Source: Microdochium bolleyi (taxonomy: Eukaryota > Ascomycota > Sordariomycetes > Xylariales > Microdochiaceae). From it: a DNA stretch of 64,000 bases. The stretch is from the NCBI GenBank assembly GCA_001566295.1, contig KQ964251.1, positions 687,838 through 751,837 on the forward strand. The letters run 5' to 3'. The notes beneath the pieces were generated by a model that saw only the letters and a list, made by a program, of their open reading frames with translations, did not search any database and was not told the DNA's origin. This document shows positions 22,278-31,848 of this stretch, in pieces (within the stretch, counting starts at the first letter, position 1; every line of letters starts with the position of its first letter). Made by a program: the position numbers and the translations under genes.

Positions 22278-23772
22278 ATGCCGCGCGACCCTCTCATCGG
22301 CCTTGTCGGCAAGCCGAGTGCCGGCAAGAGCTCGACGATGAATAGTCTTACAGATGCATCCTCAAAAGTCGGTGCGTAACTCGCCTGCAAGAGACTACAC
22401 GACTTCAGTCTCCGGAATTTTTTTACCACCAACAATTGCGCGACCGCTGATATCCAGGTCTCCAGGCAACTTCCCGTACGCATAATCTCGCGCGATGAAG
22501 CGATCTCTTGACGACATATCCTTGATATCCGCGGCTGACCTCGCTGTACCACGATCCAGTTTCACAACAATAGATCCCCAGAGGGCAATCGGCTATCTCC
22601 AGATTGACTGCGCCTGTTCGAGATATGACGTCCAGTCGAAATGCAAGCCAAACTACGGCTCATGTATTGGGGGCCGGCGCTCCGTGCCCATCGAGCTGCT
22701 CGACGTCGCCGGGCTCGTGCCAGGCGCGCACGAGGGCAAAGGTCTTGGTAACAAGTTCCTCGATGACCTCAGACACGCCGACGCCCTGATCCACGTCGTC
22801 GACGTCAGCGGGACCACGGACGCGGAGGGCAAGGAGACGCGAGGATACGACCCCTCGGTGGACATTGCGTGGCTGCGCAGCGAGATCGTGGCGTGGATCA
22901 AGGGCAACATCTGGGAGCGCTGGGGCTCGATCAAGAGGCGGCACGTGGCGACCAAGTCGACGGCGGTCGAGACGCTGCAGAACCAGTTCTCGGGTTACGG
23001 AAGTACGGCCCCCGTCGTGGCGCGCACGCTCGACCGGCTTGCGCTCAAGGAGCCCCTCGAGGACTGGTCCGAGGAGACAGTCGAGCTCGTTGTCAACATG
23101 TTTATCGACGTCAAGTTCCCGACAGTGCTGGCTCTCAATAAGACGGACCACGCCGACGCCGACAGGAACATTGCCAAGATCGCAAAGCAGCAAGATCCAA
23201 ACAAGATTGTGCTCTGCTCCGCGATATCCGAGATCTTCCTGCGCAAGATGGCGAAGCAGGGGTATATCAAGTACGTCGAGGGCAGCGAATTCGTCGACAC
23301 GAGGGAAGATCTGATCGCGGACGGTGACCCTACGGGCGGCGGGCTGAAGGAGCTGGACGAGAAGAACAGGAATCGCATCGAGAACCTGCGCGACATGGTT
23401 CTCTTCCGGTTCCAGTCTACCGGCGTGGTGCAGGTCCTAGCCAAGGCAGCAGAGCTGCTGGGTCTCGTTCCCATCTTCCCCGTACGGAACATCTCCAACT
23501 TCAGCTCCGGGTCAGACGCTAAGAGCGCGTTCCGGGACTGTGTGCTCGTGAAGCGCAACACCACTGTCGGTGAGGTCGGCCGGAAAGTCATGGGCGATGC
23601 GCCAATAGCCTACGTAGAAGGTGTCGGCGGCGTGCGGGTGTCTGAAGATGACATTGTGGGAGTGGGCAAACACGATGTAAGTCATTTGTCGTGCAGTTGT
23701 ATGTTCGTCTTGGGGGCGCTGCTAACCTAGTGAACTTCTCAGATATTATGCTTCAAGATCGGTCGAGGGTAG
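22278..23772 (+). CDS. Obg/YchF-related GTPase (yeast YGR210C type)
   Basis: This GTP-binding protein is of the Obg superfamily, related to uncharacterised yeast YGR210C. Exons are 22278-22371, 22466-22475, 22560-23676 and 23743-23772, giving 416 aa. The G1 P-loop is GLVGKPSAGKSS, switch I is FPFTTIDPQRAIGY, G3 is LLDVAGLVPGAHEGKG and G4 is ALNKTDH. The C-terminal part resembles a TGS domain, and the last exon gives HDILCFKIGRG. Exon 2 is only 10 nt long (GCAACTTCCC). It is required to build KVG-NFP-FTTID, which is invariant in the family as I know it. Function is probably ribosome or translation related, by family only. The call is strong because every G-box is intact only in this splice model. 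Confidence 0.92.
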
Positions 23773-24647
23773 ATATCCCAAATCTAGACTGGCATGTTCG
23801 GCAGTATCCTGTTCCAAGACATCAGCATGTGCCTGCTGCCTACCAGCAAGGTACATTGCCTGTGCGTGACTCCCAGCGGTGAAATGTCATCTGGAATGAC
23901 TCAGGTCGCAGATTGAGTAGTACCATCAGATGTGCATTTTCTGATACCGCTATCCGAAGGCGGACGAATCACAACGGCGAAGTACATAACAGATTTTCAC
24001 ACCACATTGATTCTTCGCGCTCTTTGCTATCATGATTGAGGTACCTTAAAGGCTTCTGCGGATCAGTCCATAGAAACCGGGGGCTTCTGTGCCCACGCAA
24101 GTGGTGAGAGAGAGAGCGTGCTGGAAACGTTTTGCGAGACCTCCCTCCAGTGGGTCGAGTCTCCCGCAATCCTGTCCGACTGTCCCGAGCACACGGGTGC
24201 GGAGCCCTGCTCATGCATGCTTCTTTCACGGTTGTAAAGGGCTCTCCTCGCGGTTACTGGCGAAGAACTACATGATCGTCTGCCGCTACTGGCAAGGTCC
24301 AATACCAGTGAGGCTAGATCCTAGGCTCAGACCTGCAGAAAAACGCAGGGGGTGGTTTAAATTTTGGGGGAAGGAAGAACGATAACTCTTCAGTATACGT
24401 TATTATTCGTCAGTAAGTTTTACAAATGTAATTCGAGCTATGTACATATTCCAACCCCTTCTACCATGATGAAATAATGGACACGGAGAACGCCATTTGG
24501 AACGTTTAGCTGCGTAGATGCGCACCGTTGGAAGCTCGTCATGGATATGACCAGGTTCCCTCTTCCAGTCTGAGGGATGTGAAGCTTTCTGGGGCTACAA
24601 AACGAGAACCCTCGCAGCAAAATGATGGTATAAGACGCTCCTGGTAC
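23773..24647. other. Intergenic between convergent genes
   Basis: This holds the 3' flanks of the GTPase (+) and transacylase (-) genes. An AT-rich stretch near 24360-24440 is consistent with 3'UTR or polyadenylation sequence. No gene is recognised. Confidence 0.5.
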
Positions 24648-26063
24648 TCAGTACTCCTCCTCCCGGATAGCCTCCGTCTTCTCCAACCCTCTGAGCACGT
24701 CTTCGATCTCGTAAGGATCCGTGACAGCCCACACACCGCCACCCTTGACCGTGTCGACGCCCCTCATCCCGACCTCCTTCCCAACGAGGTTGCGCCCGAC
24801 TTTGCCCGGGCCGATGCCGATCCACCGCCGCACCTTCTCCTCGCGGTCGAGATATTGTATGCTCTCCCACCAGCGCACCGTCTCGAGACACTGCCTTGCT
24901 AGCAGGTCGCGCACGTCATCCGCGTTGCGGAAGGGCCGCGCAGAGACGTTACTAATGACCACGGGGATGATGGCGGGCGGATACGTCACCACGTTCTGCC
25001 CCTCGCGGCCGGGCACCCTGCTGTCGCGCGAGAGCAGGTCGCGCATCACGTCGACCGCAGGGGACATGATGGGGCTGTGGAACGGCGAGTCGCTGTTGAG
25101 CCGGACCGCACGGGGGTCGTGACCAAGGAACTGTCGCACGTGGGCCGTCAGCTCGCGGATGCGGCCGATGCAGCCGCTCAGCACGATCTGGTTCTTGGAG
25201 TTGATATTGGCGATGAGCACCTGGTCGATCGGCCGGACCTCGCCGCCCTCGTCGCTGGCCCCACGCACCCCAGAGCTACGGGAGCCCACGAAGTCGCCAA
25301 CCGCGTCGATCAGGCCCTGCAGATACTCTGGCTCCGTAACGAGCGCGACCATTCCGTAGTCCCCACCGTGCTCGTCGCGTGCCTTCTGTGTGGCGCGCGC
25401 CATGGCCTGCGCACGCGCCCGCACCATGTGCAGGGCGTCCTGGAATTCGAGCACCCCCGCGGCGACGAGGGCTGCGAACTCGCCGAGGGAATGGCCGAGG
25501 CTGACGTCGATGCGGTCGCGGACGTTGAAACCGAATTCGCGCTCGAGGATGCGCAGGATCAGGATCGAGGTCGCCATAATGGCGGGCTGCGAATTGGGCG
25601 TGGCCGTCAGGTCCCGTTGCGGACCATCCTGGATCACCGAGGAAAGCTTGTAGCCCATGTGAGTATCGATCTCTTCGATGAGCTCGCCCGCGGTGCGTGG
25701 GAAGGCCTCGATCCAGGGGGTCAGCATGCCGACTTTCTGCACGCCCTGGCCGGGGAAGAATATGGCCGTCCGGGGCCGCTCGGTGGTGGTTGTGGTTGTG
25801 ATGGTGCTGTCCGTCGCCAATGTGGCCTGGGAGGCATGGCGCCGAGCCTGCGCAGCGGCTGCTACATCGTGCAATGATGTTGTCGTCGTTGAAGCTTGTG
25901 TTGGCGGCCGTCGTGTTTTGGAAGTCGTCCCGAGAAGACGGCGCCCTGTGGCGCTGCTGCGCATGCTACCTCGGCATGGCGACACTTGAAGTGTGATGCG
26001 TCTAGTGCTTATGAGGGCTGGCGATGGAGATATGCGCGCAATTATTCGGTTCATCGTCACCAC
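24648..26063 (-). CDS. mct1: Mitochondrial malonyl-CoA:ACP transacylase
   Basis: This enzyme transfers malonyl groups from CoA to acyl carrier protein in mitochondrial type II fatty-acid synthesis. It is an intronless 471-aa protein. The first ~95 residues are Arg-, Ser- and Thr-rich with almost no acids, typical of a mitochondrial presequence. The FabD fold follows: AIFFPGQGVQKVGM with GQG at 105-107, the nucleophile elbow GHSLGEFAAL with Ser192, a conserved Arg in ARAQAM, and the His of DSPFHSPIM. The end (IGIGPGKVGRNLVGKEV) fits the family. There is another in-frame ATG three codons after the first, so the start is uncertain only by that much. Confidence 0.93.
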   Translation of the reverse strand: MVTMNRIIARISPSPALISTRRITLQVSPCRGSMRSSATGRRLLGTTSKTRRPPTQASTTTTSLHDVAAAAQARRHASQATLATDSTITTTTTTERPRTAIFFPGQGVQKVGMLTPWIEAFPRTAGELIEEIDTHMGYKLSSVIQDGPQRDLTATPNSQPAIMATSILILRILEREFGFNVRDRIDVSLGHSLGEFAALVAAGVLEFQDALHMVRARAQAMARATQKARDEHGGDYGMVALVTEPEYLQGLIDAVGDFVGSRSSGVRGASDEGGEVRPIDQVLIANINSKNQIVLSGCIGRIRELTAHVRQFLGHDPRAVRLNSDSPFHSPIMSPAVDVMRDLLSRDSRVPGREGQNVVTYPPAIIPVVISNVSARPFRNADDVRDLLARQCLETVRWWESIQYLDREEKVRRWIGIGPGKVGRNLVGKEVGMRGVDTVKGGGVWAVTDPYEIEDVLRGLEKTEAIREEEY

Positions 26064-26592
26064 ACAATGTGTGGCTGAAGACGGTCGTCAGCAGCTCGGC
26101 GGTTTTGTTGCTCCTGGTAGGAGTAGCTACGGCGGCGGGGCGAGGGTCCCTGCGATCATCGGGAAATGGCCCGTGATGTCATTGCTGGACTGGAACCGAG
26201 GTCTGCGAGGGAGATTGAGCGTGTTGTTGTCCGAACGGGATGTTGCCAATGGTTTATTGCTTGTGGCCTGCCGGAGATTTGGTGGGAGATAAGTGTGAGC
26301 AGGAGGAGGGGAAAGGAGACCTCGAGTGCGCTCACTCGGTAACCGACGACGGGAATCGAGAGCTGCGTTCCGAAGGGATCGGCGCAGCGCAACCTTGACA
26401 CGATGGGGAAAGCTCGGGTCGGGACAATAGCCCACGGGGAGTGTTCCACCGGGTGCCCCACTCCGCAACGCGCCGAACCTTTCCGTTCCGTGTGCACGTA
26501 ATAGTAGGGAGCATCTGACCTCACACCGTGGCATCACCTTGCCAGTGACAGTAGTTACGACAGCGAAGTGCAGTTCATTTCGTTCTCCTCTT
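26064..26592. other. Intergenic, promoter of mct1
   Basis: This lies between the mct1 start and the 3' end of the AP-3 mu gene. No ORF with family resemblance is seen. Confidence 0.5.
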
Positions 26593-28289
26593 CTAGCACC
26601 TGACCTCTACGCCGCCCTTGCTGATTGTCAGGTACTTGACGCCCTTGTACGGCTTGACCCCTTCGCCGAGCCCTCTGCTCTTGCGCGTGTCTATTAGTAT
26701 GCTCTCCACCTTGATCCCGCTCGCTAGCCAGCCCTTGACCGAGAAGCTCACCGATGCCGAACTTGGCATCAGCGTCTTGTTCTGTGCGACCCGCTTTGCA
26801 TCCCTCTCCGCATCTGCCTCTTGATCCTTTCTGCCAGGTGCTACCTTCTTTGGCTCAGACGATGCCTGGTATGCTTCGTCATAAGAGTAGTCTTTGCCGA
26901 AGCCGAAGCCGGCAGGATCCGCGTCTTCGTCTTCATCCTCGTCTTCGTCTGCCACAGGCCCTACGACAGAGCATCTAAGCACGAACTGCGATGTGCCGAC
27001 CGACAACTCCTTTTGTGGTATGTGCCATTCGAGATTCTGGTCACCAGGACTGAAGTTGGCATCACCCCTGCTCGGCCGTATGTCCATCAGATTCCGGACA
27101 TCTGGCGGCAGTGGCACTAAGACCGTAACCTCTTCCAGAGATGGCGATGCAGCTGTGCCCGGTTGTGGGCCTCCAAAGCCTCTTCCGACCGACGGTCCTG
27201 ATCTGCTTGATAGCCCGGGGGCCATAGACCCAGACACGCCAAAGACTTTGTTTATGCTTAGTCTGACTTCGAAGTCGGCACCTGCTGTGCCTAGTGCAGT
27301 CTTGACTTCTACACTGATCGGCAGCTTAAGGCTATTCGCGCTATAGCTATTGGCTTTGCCGTCCGTCAAGGGCAGGAGGTCCACCTCGTAGCCAGCCAGC
27401 GTGAAGCGGCCATCGGGAGGGATGAAGCTGAGCTCGCCGGGGTTGGTCTTCCACTTCGCCAGTCGTACACATGGGTGAAAGACAGGAAGGTCCATGATGC
27501 TGCTCAGATTATGCTTGCCAGACGGTCCTGTTAGATTCATTGATATGTCAGGAACCCCAGAGACCTTTGCCGTGAACGCTATTGTGCCATTGGCGAAAGC
27601 GGCAATCGGCCGACCGGATGGTGCCAGAGTGACCGACAGAGTCTCGACCACGTCTGCGTATAACTCGTTGGACGTGTGACGCACGTTTGCCCGCCGCCAG
27701 GGCAACGCGGGTACATTTTGAGCCAGTACGGATGGCGTCGAAGAGTTGCTCGACGCAAATGATGGCTTGCCGGGGAGATTTATGCTACCCAAGAACTTGT
27801 CCAGCAGACCCTCGACCTCGATGACCTCCCTCAGAGCATTGGGCTCAGTCGTGCTGACAGTGCCGGCATCGCAGATCTCGGTGAGTAGCTGGGCGACGAC
27901 GTCGTAGCTCGCCTCGATCTTGTGGGCCAAGACTGGAGCACCAAGAAACTCTTCGAGAGCGTCGACAACCCGGTGCAGGAATTCGAGCACCAGCAGTGGC
28001 TCGATCTCATGCGATGTGGTGGCCAGATATAGGAGGTTCGCGTGGACGAGGCTGAAGACAATTGTTGGCGGATTTGTGTTGGAGAGGTATATCACGTTCG
28101 GCCTGGGGGCTGGGTGCTGGAGATAGAGCGGTAGAAGGTGAGCGGCCGAAAGCGGTCGGGATGTGTATGTATGCGAAAGGAGGCTCCGCCTACAGAATTG
28201 TTAGTCTGAATATTCCATGGAGGCTTTTGAATGCGGTCTCCATGCCTGTGCTCATCAAAGATGTGCAACGCCTCGATCGCTCCGTTCAT
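26593..28289 (-). CDS. apm3: AP-3 adaptor complex subunit mu
   Basis: This is the medium subunit of the AP-3 coat, which sorts cargo from Golgi or endosomes to the vacuole. The model has exons 28246-28289 and 26593-28189, giving 546 aa. The N-terminus MNGAIEALHIFDEH joins across a 56-nt intron to RRSLLSHTYTSRPLSAAHLL, then NVIYLSNTNPPTIVFSLVH and LLVLEFLHRVVDALEEFLGAP, the longin-like half. The mu homology domain follows, with KVSGVPDISMNLTGPSG and FIPPDGRFTLAGYEVDLLPL. The intron has no GT at the only position that keeps the family sequence, and appears to start GC (AG|GCATGG), ending CTGTAG after a GACTAAC branch site. An acidic Glu/Asp insert lies in the C-terminal half. It is divergent from mpp10. 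Confidence 0.9.
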
Positions 28290-28812
28290 GACAGGCGTCG
28301 TGTACCAAGAGGCATACCGCAGGAGTGTCTTGTGGTCCCTCTTTGGGGGTCGGATTGTCGCACCACGGTGGTCTAGGAAGAAAGGGGCTCGGAGTTCGAA
28401 TGGCACTGAGGACTTTCGATTTGTGATCGTGGTTTCAGCTATGCTGTTCGTGGTCAGGTCTGGCAGAAGCTGCAAGTGATATTGATCGCATCGAGACTTG
28501 TCGCATGCACCCCGCGGCAGAGAGCTGTTTGTCCCTGTCAGAGCTCCCAGTGCGTCACGCTGGACGGCCTGTTTCAAGGTGGGGCACCGTCTCCGGGCAC
28601 TTCAAGCGTTCATCGCAGCGCAGCAGCTTATCGTCAGTGGGGGCGCATGTTATCCGACCCCAACTCCAGCAAGGCCCCATTTAATTTTTCTTTCCATTCT
28701 TGCAGCAGGTCTCGACTCGAAGCAGCACCTCAAGGTTCAGCGCCAACCGGTTTCCCCCATCGTCGCTGCACTTCGCAACCACTTCCGACGGCCACCAGGG
28801 CGGCGCAGAATC
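28290..28812. promoter_or_regulatory. Shared upstream region of apm3 and mpp10
   Basis: The 523 bp between divergent ATGs must hold both promoters. In the mpp10 frame the sequence stays open back to about 28498, but residues before the ATG at 28813 do not look conserved. Confidence 0.4.
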
Positions 28813-31050
28813 ATGGCAGCGAGTTCAAGCTCATCCATGACCTCCAACACTGCCACGCATGCCCCGGCTCTCGCCTTTCTGTCCGCCTTCACAGACTCGT
28901 CTCGACCTACGGGCGCCGCTGAGATGCTCGCCCTCTTAGACACGATCCGCTCCGGCAACCGCCACAGCCTGCTCCAGGCCACGCCCGCCATACCTAATGC
29001 ATCGCTTCAGCTGGCAAAGGCAACCCTAGACGGGTATGCGGCTCAGGTCAGCGATGAGCAGCAAGAGCGATTAAGAGAAGCCAACAAGAAGCGGAAGCGT
29101 CAGGGTGGCGCCAGCGCTACTGATGTGCTCAAGATTCGCAAGCTGCATATCGATGGTTTCGAGAGCGGTCAGGTCTGGGAACAGGCACGCAGGATCATCG
29201 ACAGCACTCTTCGGGACTCGAAGGAAGCGATGCAGGATCTGCAGGAGAGCGCGCAGGTTGAGACACCCACCGTCAATGGAGAGCCAAAGGCTCTCGACTT
29301 CGACGAAGACGGCTTTGAGGTCGAGTCTGGTGATGAGATGTCCGAAGGAGACGAGGATTTGGAAGATGAAGAATTGGATTCCGACGCGTTAGGAGACGGC
29401 GATCTCGAGGAGGATGCCGGGGAGGTGGAGGACGATCTAGATGCGGCAGCCGACCTCAATGGAGATTACGACGATGAGGAAGGAGATGATTTTGAGGATG
29501 AAGATGAGGACGAAGAGGACGATGGAGAAGAGTTTGTCGAGGATCCCGATGGCTTGAACGATGGGTTCTTCAGCCTCGACAAGTTCAACAAGCAATCTCA
29601 ATGGTTCGAGAGTCAAGACGCCAAGGCCGACCCCACCACAGACCAGGCCAGCGACGACGAAGAGATCGACTGGCATGCTGATCCTATGTCGGCTAACGCC
29701 CAACCGGCCTCTTCCAAAAAGTCGAAGAAGGGAACCGAGGATGAGGCGCTATCGGACTTGGACGAAGATGATGAAGATGACGATGAGCTCGGAGGTGCTA
29801 CATTTGGCGACATGGATCTCGACGCTCCCGAAGGTGCCAGCGACGAGGAGGATTTCGAGGATGGTCTCGAAGACGGCGATGACACAAACGCGAATGATGT
29901 CTTCTACAAGGACTTCTTCGCGCCACCTCAAAGAAAAGGCTCCAAAGACAATAAACCGCGGAAATCAAAACATCGCCCCTCTGCACCGGACGAGCAAGAC
30001 GTAGAGAGAGCGATGGCCGACGTTCGTCGAGACCTGTTCGAGGACGAGTCAGAACGGGAAGACTCTGATGATGCGCTGTCAGAAGTATCCGCTGGCGATC
30101 CGAGGTCAAGGAAGTCTGCACACGAGCGCCGTGAAGCTAAACTGGCTGAGGAGATCCGCAAACTCGAGGCGGCCAACGTTGCCAAACGCGAGTGGACCAT
30201 GGCTGGTGAGGCTAAGGCTGTCGACCGTCCCACAAACTCCCTGCTCGAACAGGATCTTGACTTCGAGCACGTTGGCAAGCCGGTTCCGGTCATTACAGCT
30301 GCAGTCAGTGAGAGCATCGAGGATATGATCAAGCGACGCATCCTGTCGCAAGAATTCGACGAGGTTATCAAACGCAGGCCGGGCTCAGATGAGTTTGGTT
30401 CGGCACCAAGACGTGGTCTTGTTGACGTTGACGACAGCAAGAACAAGCAAAGCTTGGCGGAGATCTACGAGGAGCAGCACGTCAAGGACTCGAATCCAGG
30501 CGCCTACGTAAGCAAGTCGGACGAGAAGCTTCGCAAGGACGAGAAAGAGATTGAACAGATGTGGAAGGATGTGTGCGGTAAGCTTGATGCGCTCAGCAGC
30601 TGGCACTACAGGCCCAAGGCTGCTGCGCCGTCACTCACAGTCGTGTCCGACGTGGCCACCATCAGCATGGAGGACGCCCAGCCCGCAACAGCACAGGGTG
30701 TCAGCGGCGGTGACCAGACCTTGGCGCCTCAGGAGATCTACAAGGCCGGCAAGGACACCGCTGAGAAGGGCGAGGTCGTTGCCAAGAGCGGCCTACCAGT
30801 CGCACGGGAGGAGATGAGCCGCGAAGAGAAGCTTCGCAGGCGGAGACGGGAGAAGGAGCGGATCCGCAAGAGCGGCCCAGTGGACAACCAGAAGCCAAAG
30901 AGCGCCAAGGCGCAAGCCCGGAAGGACACTCTTGGCGATCTCAAGAAGGCCGGTGTCAAGGTCATCAACAAGAAGGGTGAGGTGGTCGACATGGAGGGCA
31001 ACAAGGCCAAAGCGGCGAGTGCCGTAACCAGTGGCAAGTTCAAGCTGTAA
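28813..31050 (+). CDS. mpp10: U3 snoRNP protein Mpp10
   Basis: Mpp10 is a component of the U3 small nucleolar ribonucleoprotein (SSU processome) required for 18S rRNA maturation in the nucleolus. It is a single exon of 745 aa from the ATG at 28813. Features are a short helical N-terminus, long Asp/Glu tracts (about 160-380), the conserved core SLLEQDLDFEHVGKPVPVITAAVSESIEDMIKRRILSQEFDEV, and the block KSLAEIYEEQHVKD followed by an EKEIEQMWKDVCGKLDALSSWHY-type segment (given here only in part). The C-terminus is highly basic. The order of acidic tracts, core and basic tail is that of the family. The start at 28813 is preferred because upstream in-frame sequence is leader-like. Confidence 0.92.
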   Translation: MAASSSSSMTSNTATHAPALAFLSAFTDSSRPTGAAEMLALLDTIRSGNRHSLLQATPAIPNASLQLAKATLDGYAAQVSDEQQERLREANKKRKRQGGASATDVLKIRKLHIDGFESGQVWEQARRIIDSTLRDSKEAMQDLQESAQVETPTVNGEPKALDFDEDGFEVESGDEMSEGDEDLEDEELDSDALGDGDLEEDAGEVEDDLDAAADLNGDYDDEEGDDFEDEDEDEEDDGEEFVEDPDGLNDGFFSLDKFNKQSQWFESQDAKADPTTDQASDDEEIDWHADPMSANAQPASSKKSKKGTEDEALSDLDEDDEDDDELGGATFGDMDLDAPEGASDEEDFEDGLEDGDDTNANDVFYKDFFAPPQRKGSKDNKPRKSKHRPSAPDEQDVERAMADVRRDLFEDESEREDSDDALSEVSAGDPRSRKSAHERREAKLAEEIRKLEAANVAKREWTMAGEAKAVDRPTNSLLEQDLDFEHVGKPVPVITAAVSESIEDMIKRRILSQEFDEVIKRRPGSDEFGSAPRRGLVDVDDSKNKQSLAEIYEEQHVKDSNPGAYVSKSDEKLRKDEKEIEQMWKDVCGKLDALSSWHYRPKAAAPSLTVVSDVATISMEDAQPATAQGVSGGDQTLAPQEIYKAGKDTAEKGEVVAKSGLPVAREEMSREEKLRRRRREKERIRKSGPVDNQKPKSAKAQARKDTLGDLKKAGVKVINKKGEVVDMEGNKAKAASAVTSGKFKL

Positions 31051-31447
31051 GAGTGGCAGCCTTGTGGTGTCGTTGTATTGCATTGTCCTTGGAGCGCGGG
31101 TATTCTCACCACTGTGGCATCACCGATTCCTCTGTATCTGTATATATTACTGGAAATGATATTGGTTGCCCTCAAGGTACTTCAAATTGTCCATCTGGTG
31201 ACCAACATACATATGGCGAGACAACTCTAGTACAAGCCCAAAGTCGAAATGCAAAAACCTGGAAGCCAGCTTTGGAAATGCTGGTGGGGCGCAACCCCAA
31301 ACATCCTGACCTAAAAGTTGATTCTCCATCTTGCACCCAGGCAACCTGCGACAACTTCTCACATCAGCTCTCGTGTCTGTGCCACGCAGGAAAGCGCTCA
31401 ACCTAGCAGCCCACTGCCACCTCTGAAGGAGAAGAGCCATCGGAGCG
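31051..31447. other. Intergenic, no gene seen
   Basis: This is the mpp10 3' flank and upstream region of the DMAC1-like gene. No feature is recognised. Confidence 0.5.
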
Positions 31448-31848
31448 ATGGCAAATGGCGTGCCCTCCGTCGGCACGCTCGACAAGCCCGAGAACGTGCA
31501 CGATCTACTGAAGAAGGACCGCAGCGAGGACTGCTTGCCCTGCCGCATCACCGGTGCGTCTCACTCCCACATATCATCATATTGCTTCCATGCCCTGCCC
31601 CTCTGCCCCTCCTTTCTGTCTCACGAAGCACTCTATAGGCCGAGTCTAATGATGCACCGACAACAGGTGGCTCCGCGTTCCTCGGCCTCGCGGCGTACAG
31701 CTACGTCTCGGGCACGTCGCAGCTGCGGCAGCAGGAGGCCAAGATCCTCGCGAGCGGGTCGCGCTTCGGTATGAGGAGCCGCCACTTCGGCATCGCGGCG
31801 ACGTCGGCGGGGCTCGCGTGGTTGGGCTTGTACAGATTATTCATGTGA
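31448..31848 (+). CDS. DMAC1/Dmo2-like small mitochondrial membrane protein (DUF4536)
   Basis: Exons 31448-31553 and 31667-31848 give 95 aa. The intron (113 nt, donor GTGCGT) splits a Gly codon so that CLPCRIT joins GGSAFLGLAAYSYVSG. The CxxC followed by GG..FLGL.AYSY..G and a C-terminal hydrophobic helix (IAATSAGLAWLGLYRLF) match the DUF4536 family, which includes the human distal membrane-arm assembly protein DMAC1 of complex I and yeast Dmo2. A role in inner-membrane complex assembly is inferred from family. Neither exon would be called alone; the match appears only after splicing. Confidence 0.82.
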
